Of a stretch of DNA of 64,000 nt, positions 1-8,783 are shown in pieces (position 1 is the stretch's first letter; every line of letters begins with the position of its first letter). The DNA comes from Anabaena sp. UHCC 0204. GTDB taxonomy: Bacteria; Cyanobacteriota; Cyanobacteriia; Cyanobacteriales; Nostocaceae. Under the pieces are notes generated by a model that was given only the letters and a program-made list of their open reading frames with translations, was not told the origin of the DNA and did no database searches. The position numbers and the translations under genes are program-made. The stretch is taken from assembly GCF_009711975.1 (NCBI RefSeq), contig NZ_VIKW01000005.1, forward strand, positions 62,001 through 126,000, given 5' to 3'.

Positions 1-519
1 ATAATACATTAACTGAGCGATCGCATCCCCTGGTAATTCTAACCGTCGTTGAAAATCTGCTAAACTTCGGTAAGGACCAGCAGCCAGGCGGTTTTCTACA
101 ACTTTCTGCGCTAGGGATGAATCTATAAAAGGAATTTTAGACAAACTTTCTACCGAAGCTGTATTAGGGTTAACAAGAGGGGGTTGATCTAGGGAATTAT
201 TGTCATAATAATTAAAATTTAACAGCGGTTTGAGGGGTTCTAATCGCTGTACAGGCAAACCCAAAGCCGCAGCCACATCTTCAATACAGTAGAATACTAC
301 ACCAGCACGGGAAAGTTCCACAAGCGATCGCCCTTGGTGAATTGATAACCCAGGTAAACGCAGCCAATCATCCACAGTCGCTTGATTAGCGTCAATACCC
401 AAACCCAATTCAGCGGCCATTTGCACTTCTTCACCTGACTGTAAACGATAATAAGGGTCACTCAGCAACTTGGCTCGCAGCTTTTGCAACTTCAGATTCA
501 AAGGTAGCCATTTATTCAT
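1..519 (-). CDS. Helix-hairpin-helix (ComEA-like) protein, 3' end outside window
   Basis: An open frame runs from an ATG at 517-519 to the window edge, giving 173 residues with no stop, so the C-terminus is missing. It starts MNKWLPLNLKLQKLRAKLL. It contains two stretches typical of helix-hairpin-helix DNA-binding modules: IDANQATVDDWLRLPGLS near residues 45-62, and NPNTASVESLSKIPFID followed by YRSLADFQRRLELPG near the visible end. ComEA-type HhH domains bind DNA without sequence specificity and some act in DNA uptake. Whether this one does is inference. Its upstream side faces the STRR tract at 571-674. Confidence 0.75.
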   Translation of the reverse strand, partial: MNKWLPLNLKLQKLRAKLLSDPYYRLQSGEEVQMAAELGLGIDANQATVDDWLRLPGLSIHQGRSLVELSRAGVVFYCIEDVAAALGLPVQRLEPLKPLLNFNYYDNNSLDQPPLVNPNTASVESLSKIPFIDSSLAQKVVENRLAAGPYRSLADFQRRLELPGDAIAQLMYY

Positions 520-570
520 AAATCAATCTTGCTTGATCAAAAAAACTCTTTCCTATTCCCTTCTTCTTAC

Positions 571-674
571 TGTCACCTGTCACCGTCACCTGTCACCTGT
601 CACCTGTCACCTGTCACCGTCACCTGTCACCTGTCACCTGTCACCTGTCACCTGTCACCTGTTCCCTGTCACCT
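571..674. repeat. STRR heptamer array (CCTGTCA)n
   Basis: About 14 head-to-tail copies of the 7-bp unit CCTGTCA/TGTCACC, with two 6-bp slips (ACCGTC). This is the short tandemly repeated repetitive class known from heterocystous cyanobacteria. It separates the HhH gene from the TM2/SHOCT gene and ends at the stop codon of the latter. A translated frame through it gives only low-complexity sequence. Confidence 0.9.
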
Positions 675-1065
675 AAATCTGATCTAACATCTGGCGGCGT
701 TTTTGCTCAAACTCATATTCAGAAATTAATCCATCTTGACGCAGTGCTTCTAACTCACGCAAAGCATTAGCTAATGATTCTACATGATTACCTGTCTGGG
801 AGGATACTTTAACTACAGACTCACCCAAATTAAAATACCGATCAAAAGTCTCCTCATCTTGAGTCAAATACCACACCCCTTCAATAGCACTAGCTACTTT
901 AGGAATAGGTGTCCAAGATAACAAAACATATATTATTCCCCAAATTGGCTGTCCCAAGTAAAATTTATGTAAACCTGAAATGGTAAGTGTCCCAGAAAAA
1001 GCTAAAATAGCAGCAATGTTCCGGCTTTTTCGTTTAATTAACATAATTTTATTTATACCCATCAT
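673..1065 (-). CDS. TM2 / SHOCT domain membrane protein
   Basis: A 130-aa protein. Residues about 15-60 form two hydrophobic segments around GLHKFYLGQPIWGIIYVLL, the layout of the TM2 domain. The last 25 residues (DGLISEYEFEQKRRQML) match the SHOCT motif, a short C-terminal helix pair common in bacterial membrane proteins and thought to mediate oligomerisation. It is probably an inner-membrane protein; no enzymatic function can be assigned. There are two adjacent ATGs at 1063-1065 and 1060-1062. A later in-frame ATG (MLIKRK) lacks a better ribosome site, so the first is kept. Confidence 0.8.
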   Translation of the reverse strand: MMGINKIMLIKRKSRNIAAILAFSGTLTISGLHKFYLGQPIWGIIYVLLSWTPIPKVASAIEGVWYLTQDEETFDRYFNLGESVVKVSSQTGNHVESLANALRELEALRQDGLISEYEFEQKRRQMLDQI

Positions 1066-1433
1066 CTTTGATTTGTAAACTGACTCGTAAAGCTATCTTA
1101 ACGGGCAAAAACAAATAACGGAGGTAGATACACACAATATGCTTCTAAAAATAAAATATGATTTCTATTTGTGATCTCATAATTGCTAATATCAAACATC
1201 AATCATACCAACTTAATCAAATTCCACACACTACAACACAAATATGAAAATGTATATCTTAACTAAGACCATGAAATTAATGGAAACATCTTGATATCAG
1301 TGATACACTAAGTGTATTTACGTAACTTAACAATAATTAAAAATAATCTAATACTAGATAAACCCATCTGTAATTATCAATTCAACTTTTATATCCAGTA
1401 CCAATAAAGGTTTTATTTGCGAACAATACTAAA
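1066..1433. other. Intergenic, divergent promoter region
   Basis: 368 bp of AT-rich DNA between two divergent genes. It must hold promoters for both the TM2/SHOCT gene and the J-domain gene. A small palindrome ACACTAAGTGT lies near 1304-1314. No RNA gene, mobile element or convincing -35/-10 pair was found. Confidence 0.4.
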
Positions 1434-2348
1434 ATGTCACAGAACACCCTAACAACGGAATGGCTAAACCTGCTTATTGATCCTTATGCTATCTTAGGCG
1501 TTTCTGTGAATGCTGACGAACGTCAGATTAGTAAAAGGTATTATGTTCTGGCAAAGCAGCTACATCCTGATAACTATATTAATAACAATAAACCAGATCA
1601 GAAATTAGCCCAAGCAGTATTTACACAATTAATTAACCCAGCTTATGAACAACTCAAACAAAGCAAAAAACGCCTGAACACCATAGCAATATTACGTTCA
1701 GAAGCAAAAATCTTAGATAAACAAAAAGCCGTTGGTATCCAAGTTTCTATAATTCAGGCCATAGCAACAATGTCTGCTCAAGAAGCAGAATTATTTTATG
1801 AAGATGCAGTTAAATCCTATGCAACGGCTCAATATCACTCACTCCGTCAAGCATATCAAGTCACACAGCAATTAAGTGCATTAAATATAGTTTACTTGTC
1901 ATGCCAAAAACCAAACCGTTCACCAAGTAATGAATCTCAGCCTATCATTCCCCAACCAGAAACTAAGTCAGTTCCAAAAACCTTATCTCCAAACACAATT
2001 CTCAAACCAGACCTAAAAGACTATGCCATACGTCACTATGAACGAGCAGTAGAGTATTCTAATCAAGAACAATGGAATCTAGCAGTACAAGAACTACGAG
2101 ATGCAATTAAGCTAGAACCAGCTAACAGTGACTACTATGCCCTACTAGGGGTAGTACATTTTCAACAGAAATTTGTAGGCATGGCTAAAGTCTATATTCG
2201 TCAAGCATTAAAAATTAATCCTAAACAACCACTGGCTTTAAAATACGCTGAACTTTTGCAAATTCAGGCAACTGAAACAAGCACTCCCCAATCAATAGTC
2301 AAAGCTTTGGGTATAGCTTCTTTATTAAATAAATTTTTATCTAAGTAG
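1434..2348 (+). CDS. J-domain protein with C-terminal TPR repeats
   Basis: A 304-aa protein. Residues 16-75 are a J domain (DPYAILGVSVNADERQISKRY) with the HPD tripeptide at 44-46 that stimulates DnaK-type ATPases. A helical middle and a Ser/Pro-rich linker (about 160-190) follow. Residues 195-275 form two or three TPR-like helix pairs (YERAVEYSNQEQWNLAVQEL, YYALLGVVHFQQ). This suggests a co-chaperone that recruits an Hsp70 to a TPR-bound client or a complex. It lacks the Gly/Phe and zinc-finger regions of true DnaJ. It is monocistronic, and an STRR tract follows it. Confidence 0.8.
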   Translation: MSQNTLTTEWLNLLIDPYAILGVSVNADERQISKRYYVLAKQLHPDNYINNNKPDQKLAQAVFTQLINPAYEQLKQSKKRLNTIAILRSEAKILDKQKAVGIQVSIIQAIATMSAQEAELFYEDAVKSYATAQYHSLRQAYQVTQQLSALNIVYLSCQKPNRSPSNESQPIIPQPETKSVPKTLSPNTILKPDLKDYAIRHYERAVEYSNQEQWNLAVQELRDAIKLEPANSDYYALLGVVHFQQKFVGMAKVYIRQALKINPKQPLALKYAELLQIQATETSTPQSIVKALGIASLLNKFLSK

Positions 2349-2403
2349 GTAGACGTGAGATAACCAAAATGTGTGAAGAAAAGTAAAATCGTCCAAAACT
2401 CTC

Positions 2404-2438
2404 TTCCTGTTTCCTGTTCCCTGTTCCCTGTTCCCTAT
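2404..2438. repeat. STRR tract (CCTGTTC)n
   Basis: About five copies of the heptamer CCTGTTC in the spacer after the J-domain gene. It is the same repeat class as at 571-674 with a different unit. Confidence 0.8.
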
Positions 2439-2638
2439 CCTCACAGACAACTTTTTCAGCAAACCCTACTTAAGTGAACAAATTTAAACAGTTCAAAAAA
2501 GGTCAAGTGGTGAAATTTCGGTAAAAAACCCTACTTTAACCGAAGTAGTTTCCCTAGACGAATACTCTAGAGTAAAATAGAAATAGAGACAAAACTTGAA
2601 GTTACTGAAGTAATAGCACTCAGTTAAAGAGAAGTAAA

Positions 2639-2962
2639 ATGGGATTCTTCGACTCTGAAATAGTGCAGCAAGAAGCTAAACAGTTGTTTGAAGATTATCA
2701 AGCACTGATTCAGCTTGGCAACAGCTACGGCAAATTTGACCGCGAGGGCAAAAAACTGTTTATTGAGCAAATGGAAACCCTGATGGATAGATATCGCGTC
2801 TTTATGAAGCGTTTTGAACTATCAGAGGATTTCATGGCGCAAATGACCATACAGCAACTAAAAACTCAGCTAGGTCAGTTTGGTGTAACTCCACAACAAA
2901 TGTTTGAGCAAATGAACGTCACCTTAGAGAGGATGAAATCTGAATTGGAAAAAACACAATGA
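2639..2962 (+). CDS. DUF1825 family protein
   Basis: A 107-aa, highly charged, all-helical protein that starts MGFFDSEIVQQEAKQLFEDY. It matches the cyanobacterial DUF1825 family over its full length, with the conserved YGKFDREGKK and MxxLMDRYRVFMKRFELSEDF core. No catalytic motif or membrane segment is present, and the function is unknown. It converges on the penicillin-binding protein gene across a repeat-derived hairpin. Confidence 0.85.
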   Translation: MGFFDSEIVQQEAKQLFEDYQALIQLGNSYGKFDREGKKLFIEQMETLMDRYRVFMKRFELSEDFMAQMTIQQLKTQLGQFGVTPQQMFEQMNVTLERMKSELEKTQ

Positions 2963-2970
2963 CTGGGAAC

Positions 2971-3009
2971 AATTGATAATTGACAATTGACAATTGACAA
3001 TTATCAATT
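2971..3009. terminator. Putative bidirectional terminator built from STRR units
   Basis: AATTGATAATTG at 2971-2982 is perfectly complementary to CAATTATCAATT at 2998-3009. The 15-nt loop is made of GACAATT heptamers. It lies between two convergent genes, nine bases past one stop codon and just before the other. The stem is AT-rich with no long U-tract, so termination is inference. Confidence 0.45.
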
Positions 3010-3014
3010 ACCTC

Positions 3015-4937
3015 TTAGTTTGATTTAGGACGTGGAAACTGAGAAGGGGACTTAAACTTTTCTACAGGAACATTTTTGAGTGCTTTTGTCATAAAATCGC
3101 GCCAAACGGGGGCTACCATTCCACCACCAGTTGCTCCACTAGCCAACTGTCTATTGTCATCCCTACCTACCCAAACAGCAGTAGTTAGTTGTGGTACAGT
3201 ACCGACAAACCAAATATCTTTTTCTGAAGATGTAGTTCCAGTTTTACCAGCACTGGGGCGATTTATAGAAGCACCTTTACCTGTACCTTCAGTCATTACT
3301 GAAGTCATAACATCAATAATAGCTGCTGAAGCCCAAGGATCTAAAACTTGTTTTGGTTTAGGTGTATTATCGAGGATCACATTACCAGCACTATCTGTAA
3401 TTCGCACAATTACGGTAGCTGGTGATTGCCAACCATAATTAGCAAAGGTAGCATAGGCACTAGCCATTTCTAGGGGAGTGACACCAATAGCGCCCAAAGG
3501 TAGAGAGGTAACGGGTTCCATGGGACTCATAATCCCCAAAGTCCGGCAGGTTTCAATTACCTTATTCATCCCCACCGCTTTACCAAGTTTAATCACGGGG
3601 ATGTTGCGAGACTGTGCTAAAGCTGTGCGAATTGACATTGCTCCGGAAAAGCCACCATCATAGTTTCTTGGATAGTACCGACTATTGCCATCTTGGTAGC
3701 TAACTGGAGTATCTAACACGGTGCTATTTGGTGCATATTTACCAGTAGCAAAGGCAGCATAGTAAACAAAGGGTTTAAATGAAGAACCAGGTTGGCGTTG
3801 AGATTGGATAGCTCGGTTAAATTCGCTGCTTTTAGAATCTACACCACCAACTAGAGCTTTAACAAAATGTGTACGGGGATCAACTGCCACCAAGGCCATT
3901 TGGTTTTTATATAACCCTTGAGACTGAAGTCTTTTATGCCAAGTTTTGACAGTATCTTCGGCCATAGCTTGGAATTTAGCGTCAACAGTAGTTTGTACGC
4001 GCATTCCACCTTTTAACAGGACATCACGTCCAAATTTTTTCGCCAACTCTTGGGCTACAGTATTAGTAATATAAGGTGAGGCGCTACCCTGAAAAGACCT
4101 GATTCTGCCAAGTTTAATTTCTTGCTTGAGGGCATCATCATATTCTTTTTGGGTGATCCAATTCAACTCTACCATCCGCCCCAGAACTTCCTTTTGTTTC
4201 TGCTTGGCTAGTCTCATGCTGGCAAAAGGGCTAAACTGTTCTGGCGCTTGGATTAAACCCGCCATCATAGCTGATTCACCCAAGGTTAAAAATTCTGCTG
4301 ATTTATTAAAATAACTGCGTGCTGCTGTTTGGACACCGTAGTTGTTATGACCCCAATAAACTTGATTGAGGTACATTTCTAGGATTTCGTCTTTACTGAG
4401 AATTTGCTCTAAACGAATTGCTAAGACACCCTCTGCTAACTTGCGGGTAAAAGCCCGTTTTTGAGACAAAAATAGGTTTTTTACCAATTGCATGGTGATA
4501 GTAGAACCACCTTCTTTGACTCCACCTGCTGCCATGTTAACAACGATCGCTCGGCCTACACCAGTGGGATTAATTCCGTGATGTCCATAAAAGTGACCAT
4601 CTTCACTGGCCAGAACTGCGCGTTTCAGGTTGGGAGAAATTCTATTCAGGGGGACTACTTCTCGGTTGGCTTCACCGTGAATACTAGTTAAAAGCTTGCC
4701 TTTGATATCATATATGTAGGTTGTTTCCGAGGGAAAAAAGCTTTTTATTTGCCTAACATCTGGTAAATTACGGAAGCTAATAGCTAAACCAACTAATGCT
4801 CCCGCAGCAATAGAGCTTGTTAGGAGTGTTACAGATAGCAGAGTACCACCTGTTACCTGGCCTACGCCTTTAAAAAAATCAAATCCAGATGAAGCCTGCT
4901 CTTGTGGTTGTTTGTTATCAAAAGTCCTAGACGACAC
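3015..4937 (-). CDS. Class A penicillin-binding protein (PBP1A-like glycosyltransferase/transpeptidase)
   Basis: A 640-aa bifunctional cell-wall synthase. One membrane anchor lies near residues 30-55. The GT51 glycosyltransferase follows with ASEDGHFYGHHG (catalytic Glu at 112) and GGSTITMQLVKNLFL. The transpeptidase domain has the active-site motif GSSFKPF (SxxK), the SRN triad and KTGTTSSEKD (KTG). It polymerises and cross-links peptidoglycan on the outer face of the plasma membrane. Length and motif order are standard, so it should be active. Several pbp paralogues exist in these genomes, so no specific symbol is assigned. Confidence 0.93.
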   Translation of the reverse strand: MSSRTFDNKQPQEQASSGFDFFKGVGQVTGGTLLSVTLLTSSIAAGALVGLAISFRNLPDVRQIKSFFPSETTYIYDIKGKLLTSIHGEANREVVPLNRISPNLKRAVLASEDGHFYGHHGINPTGVGRAIVVNMAAGGVKEGGSTITMQLVKNLFLSQKRAFTRKLAEGVLAIRLEQILSKDEILEMYLNQVYWGHNNYGVQTAARSYFNKSAEFLTLGESAMMAGLIQAPEQFSPFASMRLAKQKQKEVLGRMVELNWITQKEYDDALKQEIKLGRIRSFQGSASPYITNTVAQELAKKFGRDVLLKGGMRVQTTVDAKFQAMAEDTVKTWHKRLQSQGLYKNQMALVAVDPRTHFVKALVGGVDSKSSEFNRAIQSQRQPGSSFKPFVYYAAFATGKYAPNSTVLDTPVSYQDGNSRYYPRNYDGGFSGAMSIRTALAQSRNIPVIKLGKAVGMNKVIETCRTLGIMSPMEPVTSLPLGAIGVTPLEMASAYATFANYGWQSPATVIVRITDSAGNVILDNTPKPKQVLDPWASAAIIDVMTSVMTEGTGKGASINRPSAGKTGTTSSEKDIWFVGTVPQLTTAVWVGRDDNRQLASGATGGGMVAPVWRDFMTKALKNVPVEKFKSPSQFPRPKSN

Positions 4938-5111
4938 GGCGATCTCACTTCCTCACTTGTAAATTTAAATGTAATTCATTAAATGAAAAAAGACAGTTAA
5001 TTTTTGGCGATTTATAGTAGTCTGGCAACACAGAGAACGGATAATTTGTTTGTGAACATAACAAACTTAACTTTTAAAGTGGAAAGTATAGCTAATAGCG
5101 AATTTCTTAGT

Positions 5112-6311
5112 ATGACGCAAAATTTCTCTTGGTTGCATCGCGGTGTGGCAGAAATTTTTCCGCAACCCCATGATGGTGATAATGAAACGGAAAGTCTGGA
5201 AAAGCGGTTACTCAATTCTGACCGACCGTTAAGGATTAAGCTAGGTATTGACCCAACGGGGGCAGATATTCATCTTGGACATAGTATACCTGTACGTAAA
5301 TTGCGGGCATTTCAAGATGCTGGTCATACAGCGGTACTGATTATTGGCGATTTTACAGCCCGGATTGGTGATCCTACTGGTAAATCGGAGGTACGTCGTC
5401 AGCTTACAGAAGCTGATGTGGAAAAAAATGCTCAAACTTATCTTGATCAAGTGCGTCCTATTTTAGATTTTGACACACCTGGCAGGTTAGAGGTGCGATA
5501 TAACTCAGAATGGCTTTCCTGCTTGGATTTGGGGAAAACTTTGGAGTTACTTTCCACGATGACTGTAGGACAAATGTTAGCTAAGGAAGGTTTTGCAGAA
5601 CGTTATAAACAAGAGAGTCCTATTTTCCTCCATGAGTTCCTGTATCCACTGATGCAAGGTTATGATTCTGTGGCTGTGGAAGCTGATGTGGAATTGGGGG
5701 GGACTGATCAAAAATTTAACATCGCGGTGGGAAGAGATTTACAACGGCATTTTAAACTAAAACCTCAATTTGGGCTACTGTTACCAATTTTAATTGGGAC
5801 TGATGGTGTACAAAAAATGTCTAAGTCTTTAGGTAATTATGTAGGATTAGGAGAACATCCTTCCCAAAAGTATCAAAAACTTCAAGGTGTGCCAGATAAT
5901 TTACTGTCACAGTATTTTGAATTGCTGACAGATTTACCTTTGGATAGTCTGCCAGAAAACCCCCGCGATCGCCAAGAATATCTCGCCTGGGAAATTGTCC
6001 GTCAGTATCACGGCGAACAAGCGGCTAATGAGGCGAAGGAAGCAGCAAAAAGTGGTGGTAAGGAAGGAACACTACCGGAATTTTACCTAGATACTATTCC
6101 TCAATTTCCCGCTAAATTAGCCTATATTCTCGGTGCTTGTGGTTTGTGTAAAAGTACAGGAGAAGGGAAGCGGAAAATTCAAGAGGGTGGTGTGCGCCTA
6201 GATGGGACTAAAATTACTGATGTTGATACCTCTTTTGCAGAACCTAGCGATTTACACGGTAAAGTTTTACAAGTTGGTAAAAACAAGTTTGTGCGTTTGG
6301 TAGCAGGATAG
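5112..6311 (+). CDS. tyrS: Tyrosyl-tRNA synthetase
   Basis: A 399-aa class I aminoacyl-tRNA synthetase that charges tRNA-Tyr. The HIGH-like signature DIHLGHS, the tyrosine site around [27 protein letters not shown] in [11 protein letters not shown], and a C-terminal S4 RNA-binding domain ([13 protein letters not shown]) are all present. The ATG at 5112 ([19 protein letters not shown]) is chosen because the family begins there. A frame open back to a TTG at 5004 would add 36 unconserved residues. It is divergent from the PBP gene, and STRR units follow the stop. Confidence 0.95.
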   Translation: MTQNFSWLHRGVAEIFPQPHDGDNETESLEKRLLNSDRPLRIKLGIDPTGADIHLGHSIPVRKLRAFQDAGHTAVLIIGDFTARIGDPTGKSEVRRQLTEADVEKNAQTYLDQVRPILDFDTPGRLEVRYNSEWLSCLDLGKTLELLSTMTVGQMLAKEGFAERYKQESPIFLHEFLYPLMQGYDSVAVEADVELGGTDQKFNIAVGRDLQRHFKLKPQFGLLLPILIGTDGVQKMSKSLGNYVGLGEHPSQKYQKLQGVPDNLLSQYFELLTDLPLDSLPENPRDRQEYLAWEIVRQYHGEQAANEAKEAAKSGGKEGTLPEFYLDTIPQFPAKLAYILGACGLCKSTGEGKRKIQEGGVRLDGTKITDVDTSFAEPSDLHGKVLQVGKNKFVRLVAG

Positions 6312-6396
6312 GGAACAGGGAACAGAAAGAAGATGCTTCCCAATGACAACTAACAACTGACAACTGACCAATGACAACTAACCAATGACAACTGAC
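6312..6396. repeat. STRR tracts (GGGAACA)n and (AATGACAACT)n
   Basis: GGGAACAGGGAACAG directly follows the tyrS stop. From 6341 there are several units of the form ATGACAACTAACAACTGACA. The array runs into pyrF: the pyrF ATG at 6385 lies inside the last unit. Confidence 0.8.
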
Positions 6397-7101
6397 AAAA
6401 TTATCGTTCCTTTAGATGTACCAGATTTAGACAGTGCGATCGCTCTCATTGATAAACTTCCCCAAGTCACTTTCTGGAAAGTTGGTTTGGAGTTGTTTAC
6501 TAGCACTGGTCCAAAAATTCTGGAAATTCTCAAATCTCAAGAAAAACGCATTTTCCTAGATTTGAAGTTTCACGATATCCCCAACACTGTCGCCGGTGCT
6601 TGTCGCGCTGCGGCTGGTTACGGGGTGGATTTATTGACAATTCACGCAACTTGTGGTAAAGATGCTCTCAAAGCGGCGGCGGAAGCTGTGCAAATTGGGG
6701 CGGAAAAAGCCGGGACAAAACCACCGAAGTTAATCGCTATTACTTTGTTAACCAGCATTTCGGCGCGTCAGTTGGCGTTTGATTTAAAAATTCCTTTAGA
6801 ATTGCCAGAATTTGCTTTAGAAATGGCACTATTGGCACAGAATTCTGGTTTAAATGGGGCGGTTTGTTCTCCCCAAGAAGTGCAACAATTAAGAGCAAGT
6901 TGTGAAAAAGACTTTGTGCTGGTTTGTCCAGGAGTGCGGCCGACGTGGGCTGATCAGGGAGATCAAAAGCGATCGCTCACACCTTCCCAAGCTATCACAG
7001 CAGGTGCAGATTATCTAGTTATCGGTCGCCCCATTACTGCTGCGGCTGAACCTGAGTTAGCGTGGAATCAGATTGTAGAGGAGTTAAACACAGTGTCATG
7101 A
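6385..7101 (+). CDS. pyrF: Orotidine 5'-phosphate decarboxylase
   Basis: A 238-aa TIM-barrel enzyme that converts OMP to UMP, the last step of de novo pyrimidine synthesis. It has [13 protein letters not shown] at the N-terminus, the catalytic [10 protein letters not shown] (Lys-Asp network), CPGVRP and the phosphate-binding [11 protein letters not shown] near the C-terminus. The start codon and residues 2-4 (MTTD) come from an STRR unit. The next gene's ATG overlaps the pyrF stop (ATGA at 7098-7101), which suggests translational coupling. Confidence 0.95.
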   Translation: MTTDKIIVPLDVPDLDSAIALIDKLPQVTFWKVGLELFTSTGPKILEILKSQEKRIFLDLKFHDIPNTVAGACRAAAGYGVDLLTIHATCGKDALKAAAEAVQIGAEKAGTKPPKLIAITLLTSISARQLAFDLKIPLELPEFALEMALLAQNSGLNGAVCSPQEVQQLRASCEKDFVLVCPGVRPTWADQGDQKRSLTPSQAITAGADYLVIGRPITAAAEPELAWNQIVEELNTVS

Positions 7102-7790
7102 AAATAGGAATCAGGAGTCAGGAGGTAGGGGCGCAGGTCCTGCGCCCAGTCAGGAGTCTGAAGGAAGAAGAAAGAAGGAAATTCCTCCTCTCCCCTGCTC
7201 CCCTGCTCCCCTGCTCCCCTGCTCCCTCGCTCTGGTTGTTGATAACCTGTAGCTGGCTATTTATCTCTCCTGGATTTCATTACCCTGTATTTGCTAAAAA
7301 TATTACTCCCAAACCTGTAAATCCAGAAATTAGCAATTCTTGTTCTGAGCAAAGTTTAGAAACTTTAACTACTCAGCTATTGCTAGATTTACCTAGCTAT
7401 GCTAACCGGGCTATCCAACGTGGGCGTAGAATGAAACGGAGTGTTGATACTTTTTCCTATATATTAGTTGCGGGTAAACCAGAGTTTCAACCTTTACCAT
7501 TAAATCCTGGTATTGATAATGGGAATAACTATGAAGTAGAAGGAGTAAAACAGGTTTTCTTTACTACCTTAGAGCGAAAATATATCAATAAAAAACCTGT
7601 AGAATTACAAGAATTCCACAGACTATTTTTAACAAAAACTAAGATTGGCTGGGCTGTAGTAATGATGTTTTCCCAAACTGGTGAGTATCCCGTTAAACCA
7701 CCTATTGCACCACCCAGGGATAGTAGTAATGGGGCGATCGCTCAAGGTGTTAAACTATGGTTACGGGATTGTCAAGCAATTGACAATTGA
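7098..7790 (+). CDS. Exported cyanobacterial protein of unknown function
   Basis: If translation starts at the ATG overlapping the pyrF stop, the product is 230 aa. The first 45 codons are almost all repeat DNA: GGAGTCAGGA units, a GGCGCAGG/CCTGCGCC hairpin, then CTCCCCTG units read as [14 protein letters not shown] hydrophobic segment follows ([14 protein letters not shown]) that could be a signal peptide. The remainder ([40 protein letters not shown]) looks like a real secreted globular domain. I do not recognise the family. The true start is uncertain because no ATG lies between the repeats and the hydrophobic segment. Confidence 0.65.
   Translation: MKIGIRSQEVGAQVLRPVRSLKEEERRKFLLSPAPLLPCSPAPSLWLLITCSWLFISPGFHYPVFAKNITPKPVNPEISNSCSEQSLETLTTQLLLDLPSYANRAIQRGRRMKRSVDTFSYILVAGKPEFQPLPLNPGIDNGNNYEVEGVKQVFFTTLERKYINKKPVELQEFHRLFLTKTKIGWAVVMMFSQTGEYPVKPPIAPPRDSSNGAIAQGVKLWLRDCQAIDN
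7107..7228. repeat. Repeat cluster inside the 5' end of a gene
   Basis: Three elements sit in series: GGAGTCAGGAGG heptamers, a GGGCGCAGG-TCCTGCGCCC inverted repeat at about 7129-7148, and five CCCCTGCT units at about 7193-7226. All are read in frame by the gene that starts at 7098. Confidence 0.75.
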
Positions 7791-7824
7791 TAATTGATAA
7801 TTGACAATGATCCACTATCAAACA

Positions 7825-8412
7825 CTAAAAGGCTTTGACTCCTGACTCCTCTTCTAATTCTGCTGTCAGTTTTTCTTTATTGCGTCTGCGGATTTTGGCG
7901 TACATTTGAATACTCACAGCCATGAAAATCACTAAACCAAAAATTAGCCATGCGGTGAGGTCTGTGGGTAAGTTATTCTTGAATGTAGCCAACATCACAA
8001 TTACTACTAATAAAAGCGTCGGTGCTTCATTAAAAGCGCGTAAACTTTGACCAGTCCACTTACATTCATCTGCTGCTAACTGCTTCATTAATCTACCGCA
8101 GTAATGATGATAACCGATTAAAATCGCTACAAATCCTAATTTGAAATGTAACCACGGTTCTTTTAATAGTTCCATGTTGGTAGATAAGATACCAATAGCC
8201 ATTGCTATGGTTACAAACATCCCAGGAGTGGTAATGATGTCATAAAGACGCTTTTCCATGATTTGATACTGGTTTTTCAGTATCGTTTTCGCTGGTTCTG
8301 GTTCTTGGTTGGCTTCAACGTGGTAGATAAATAGCCGTACTAGGTAAAATAAACCCGCAAACCAAACTACAAAGCCAATTATGTGAAATGCTTTAAACCA
8401 AGAATAAGCCAT
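7825..8412 (-). CDS. hemJ: Protoporphyrinogen oxidase HemJ
   Basis: A 195-aa membrane protein of the UPF0093/HemJ family, which oxidises protoporphyrinogen IX in most cyanobacteria. It has four or five membrane helices. The N-terminal MAYSWFKAFHIIGFVVWFAG contains the conserved His-10, and KLGFVAILIGYHHYCG contains a second conserved His/Lys cluster. The last eight codons (EESGVKAF) are written in GACTCCT heptamers, so the tail is probably repeat-derived. STRR units of the TTGACAA type lie downstream, between this gene and the convergent gene at 7790. Confidence 0.9.
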   Translation of the reverse strand: MAYSWFKAFHIIGFVVWFAGLFYLVRLFIYHVEANQEPEPAKTILKNQYQIMEKRLYDIITTPGMFVTIAMAIGILSTNMELLKEPWLHFKLGFVAILIGYHHYCGRLMKQLAADECKWTGQSLRAFNEAPTLLLVVIVMLATFKNNLPTDLTAWLIFGLVIFMAVSIQMYAKIRRRNKEKLTAELEEESGVKAF

Positions 8413-8783
8413 GAATTGTCACCTACCTTAATGAATTTACAAATGATTGCATCTATTCTCATTATCAGGTTACGGTGATTTCTGGCAAGGATGCAGATAG
8501 GTTAAGAAGTGTGAACTATAGCAGGTAAGAGTTGATTGCTTCTTTATCACTCCTCTAGAAACGTTCTAGAGGAACGTTTACTGACGCTATCAGCAAGCCC
8601 TATCTAAGGTTAGTTTCAGCAGCGTTACGGCAGTTTGCAAGTATTTATACAATTTATTTACATTTTCTTCAGTAATCCTCACAAGATCCTCAACTTTTGT
8701 GTTTATAGTCAGTTGCAAGGTGATAGAAAAAATCTAGAAATTTTAACAAAGCCTAGAAAATTAATATTATTTGGAGATTTACC
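8413..8783. promoter_or_regulatory. Divergent intergenic region with a perfect hairpin
   Basis: 371 bp between hemJ and the oxidase gene. CCTCTAGAA (8552-8560) and TTCTAGAGG (8564-8572) form a perfect 9-bp stem with a 3-nt loop. The repeated GAAACGTT/GAACGTT around it suggests a protein operator rather than a terminator. No confident promoter boxes were found. Confidence 0.4.

Noticed and set aside
571-674. Regular repeats that might be a CRISPR array
   Set aside because: The unit is 7 bp with no spacers; it is an STRR tract.
470-676. Plus-strand frame through the CCTGTCA array
   Set aside because: It is low-complexity translation of the repeat and overlaps the better-supported HhH gene on the other strand.
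5004-5111. 36-residue N-terminal extension of tyrosyl-tRNA synthetase from a TTG
   Set aside because: Family members start at the MTQNFSW position, and the extension has no conserved features.
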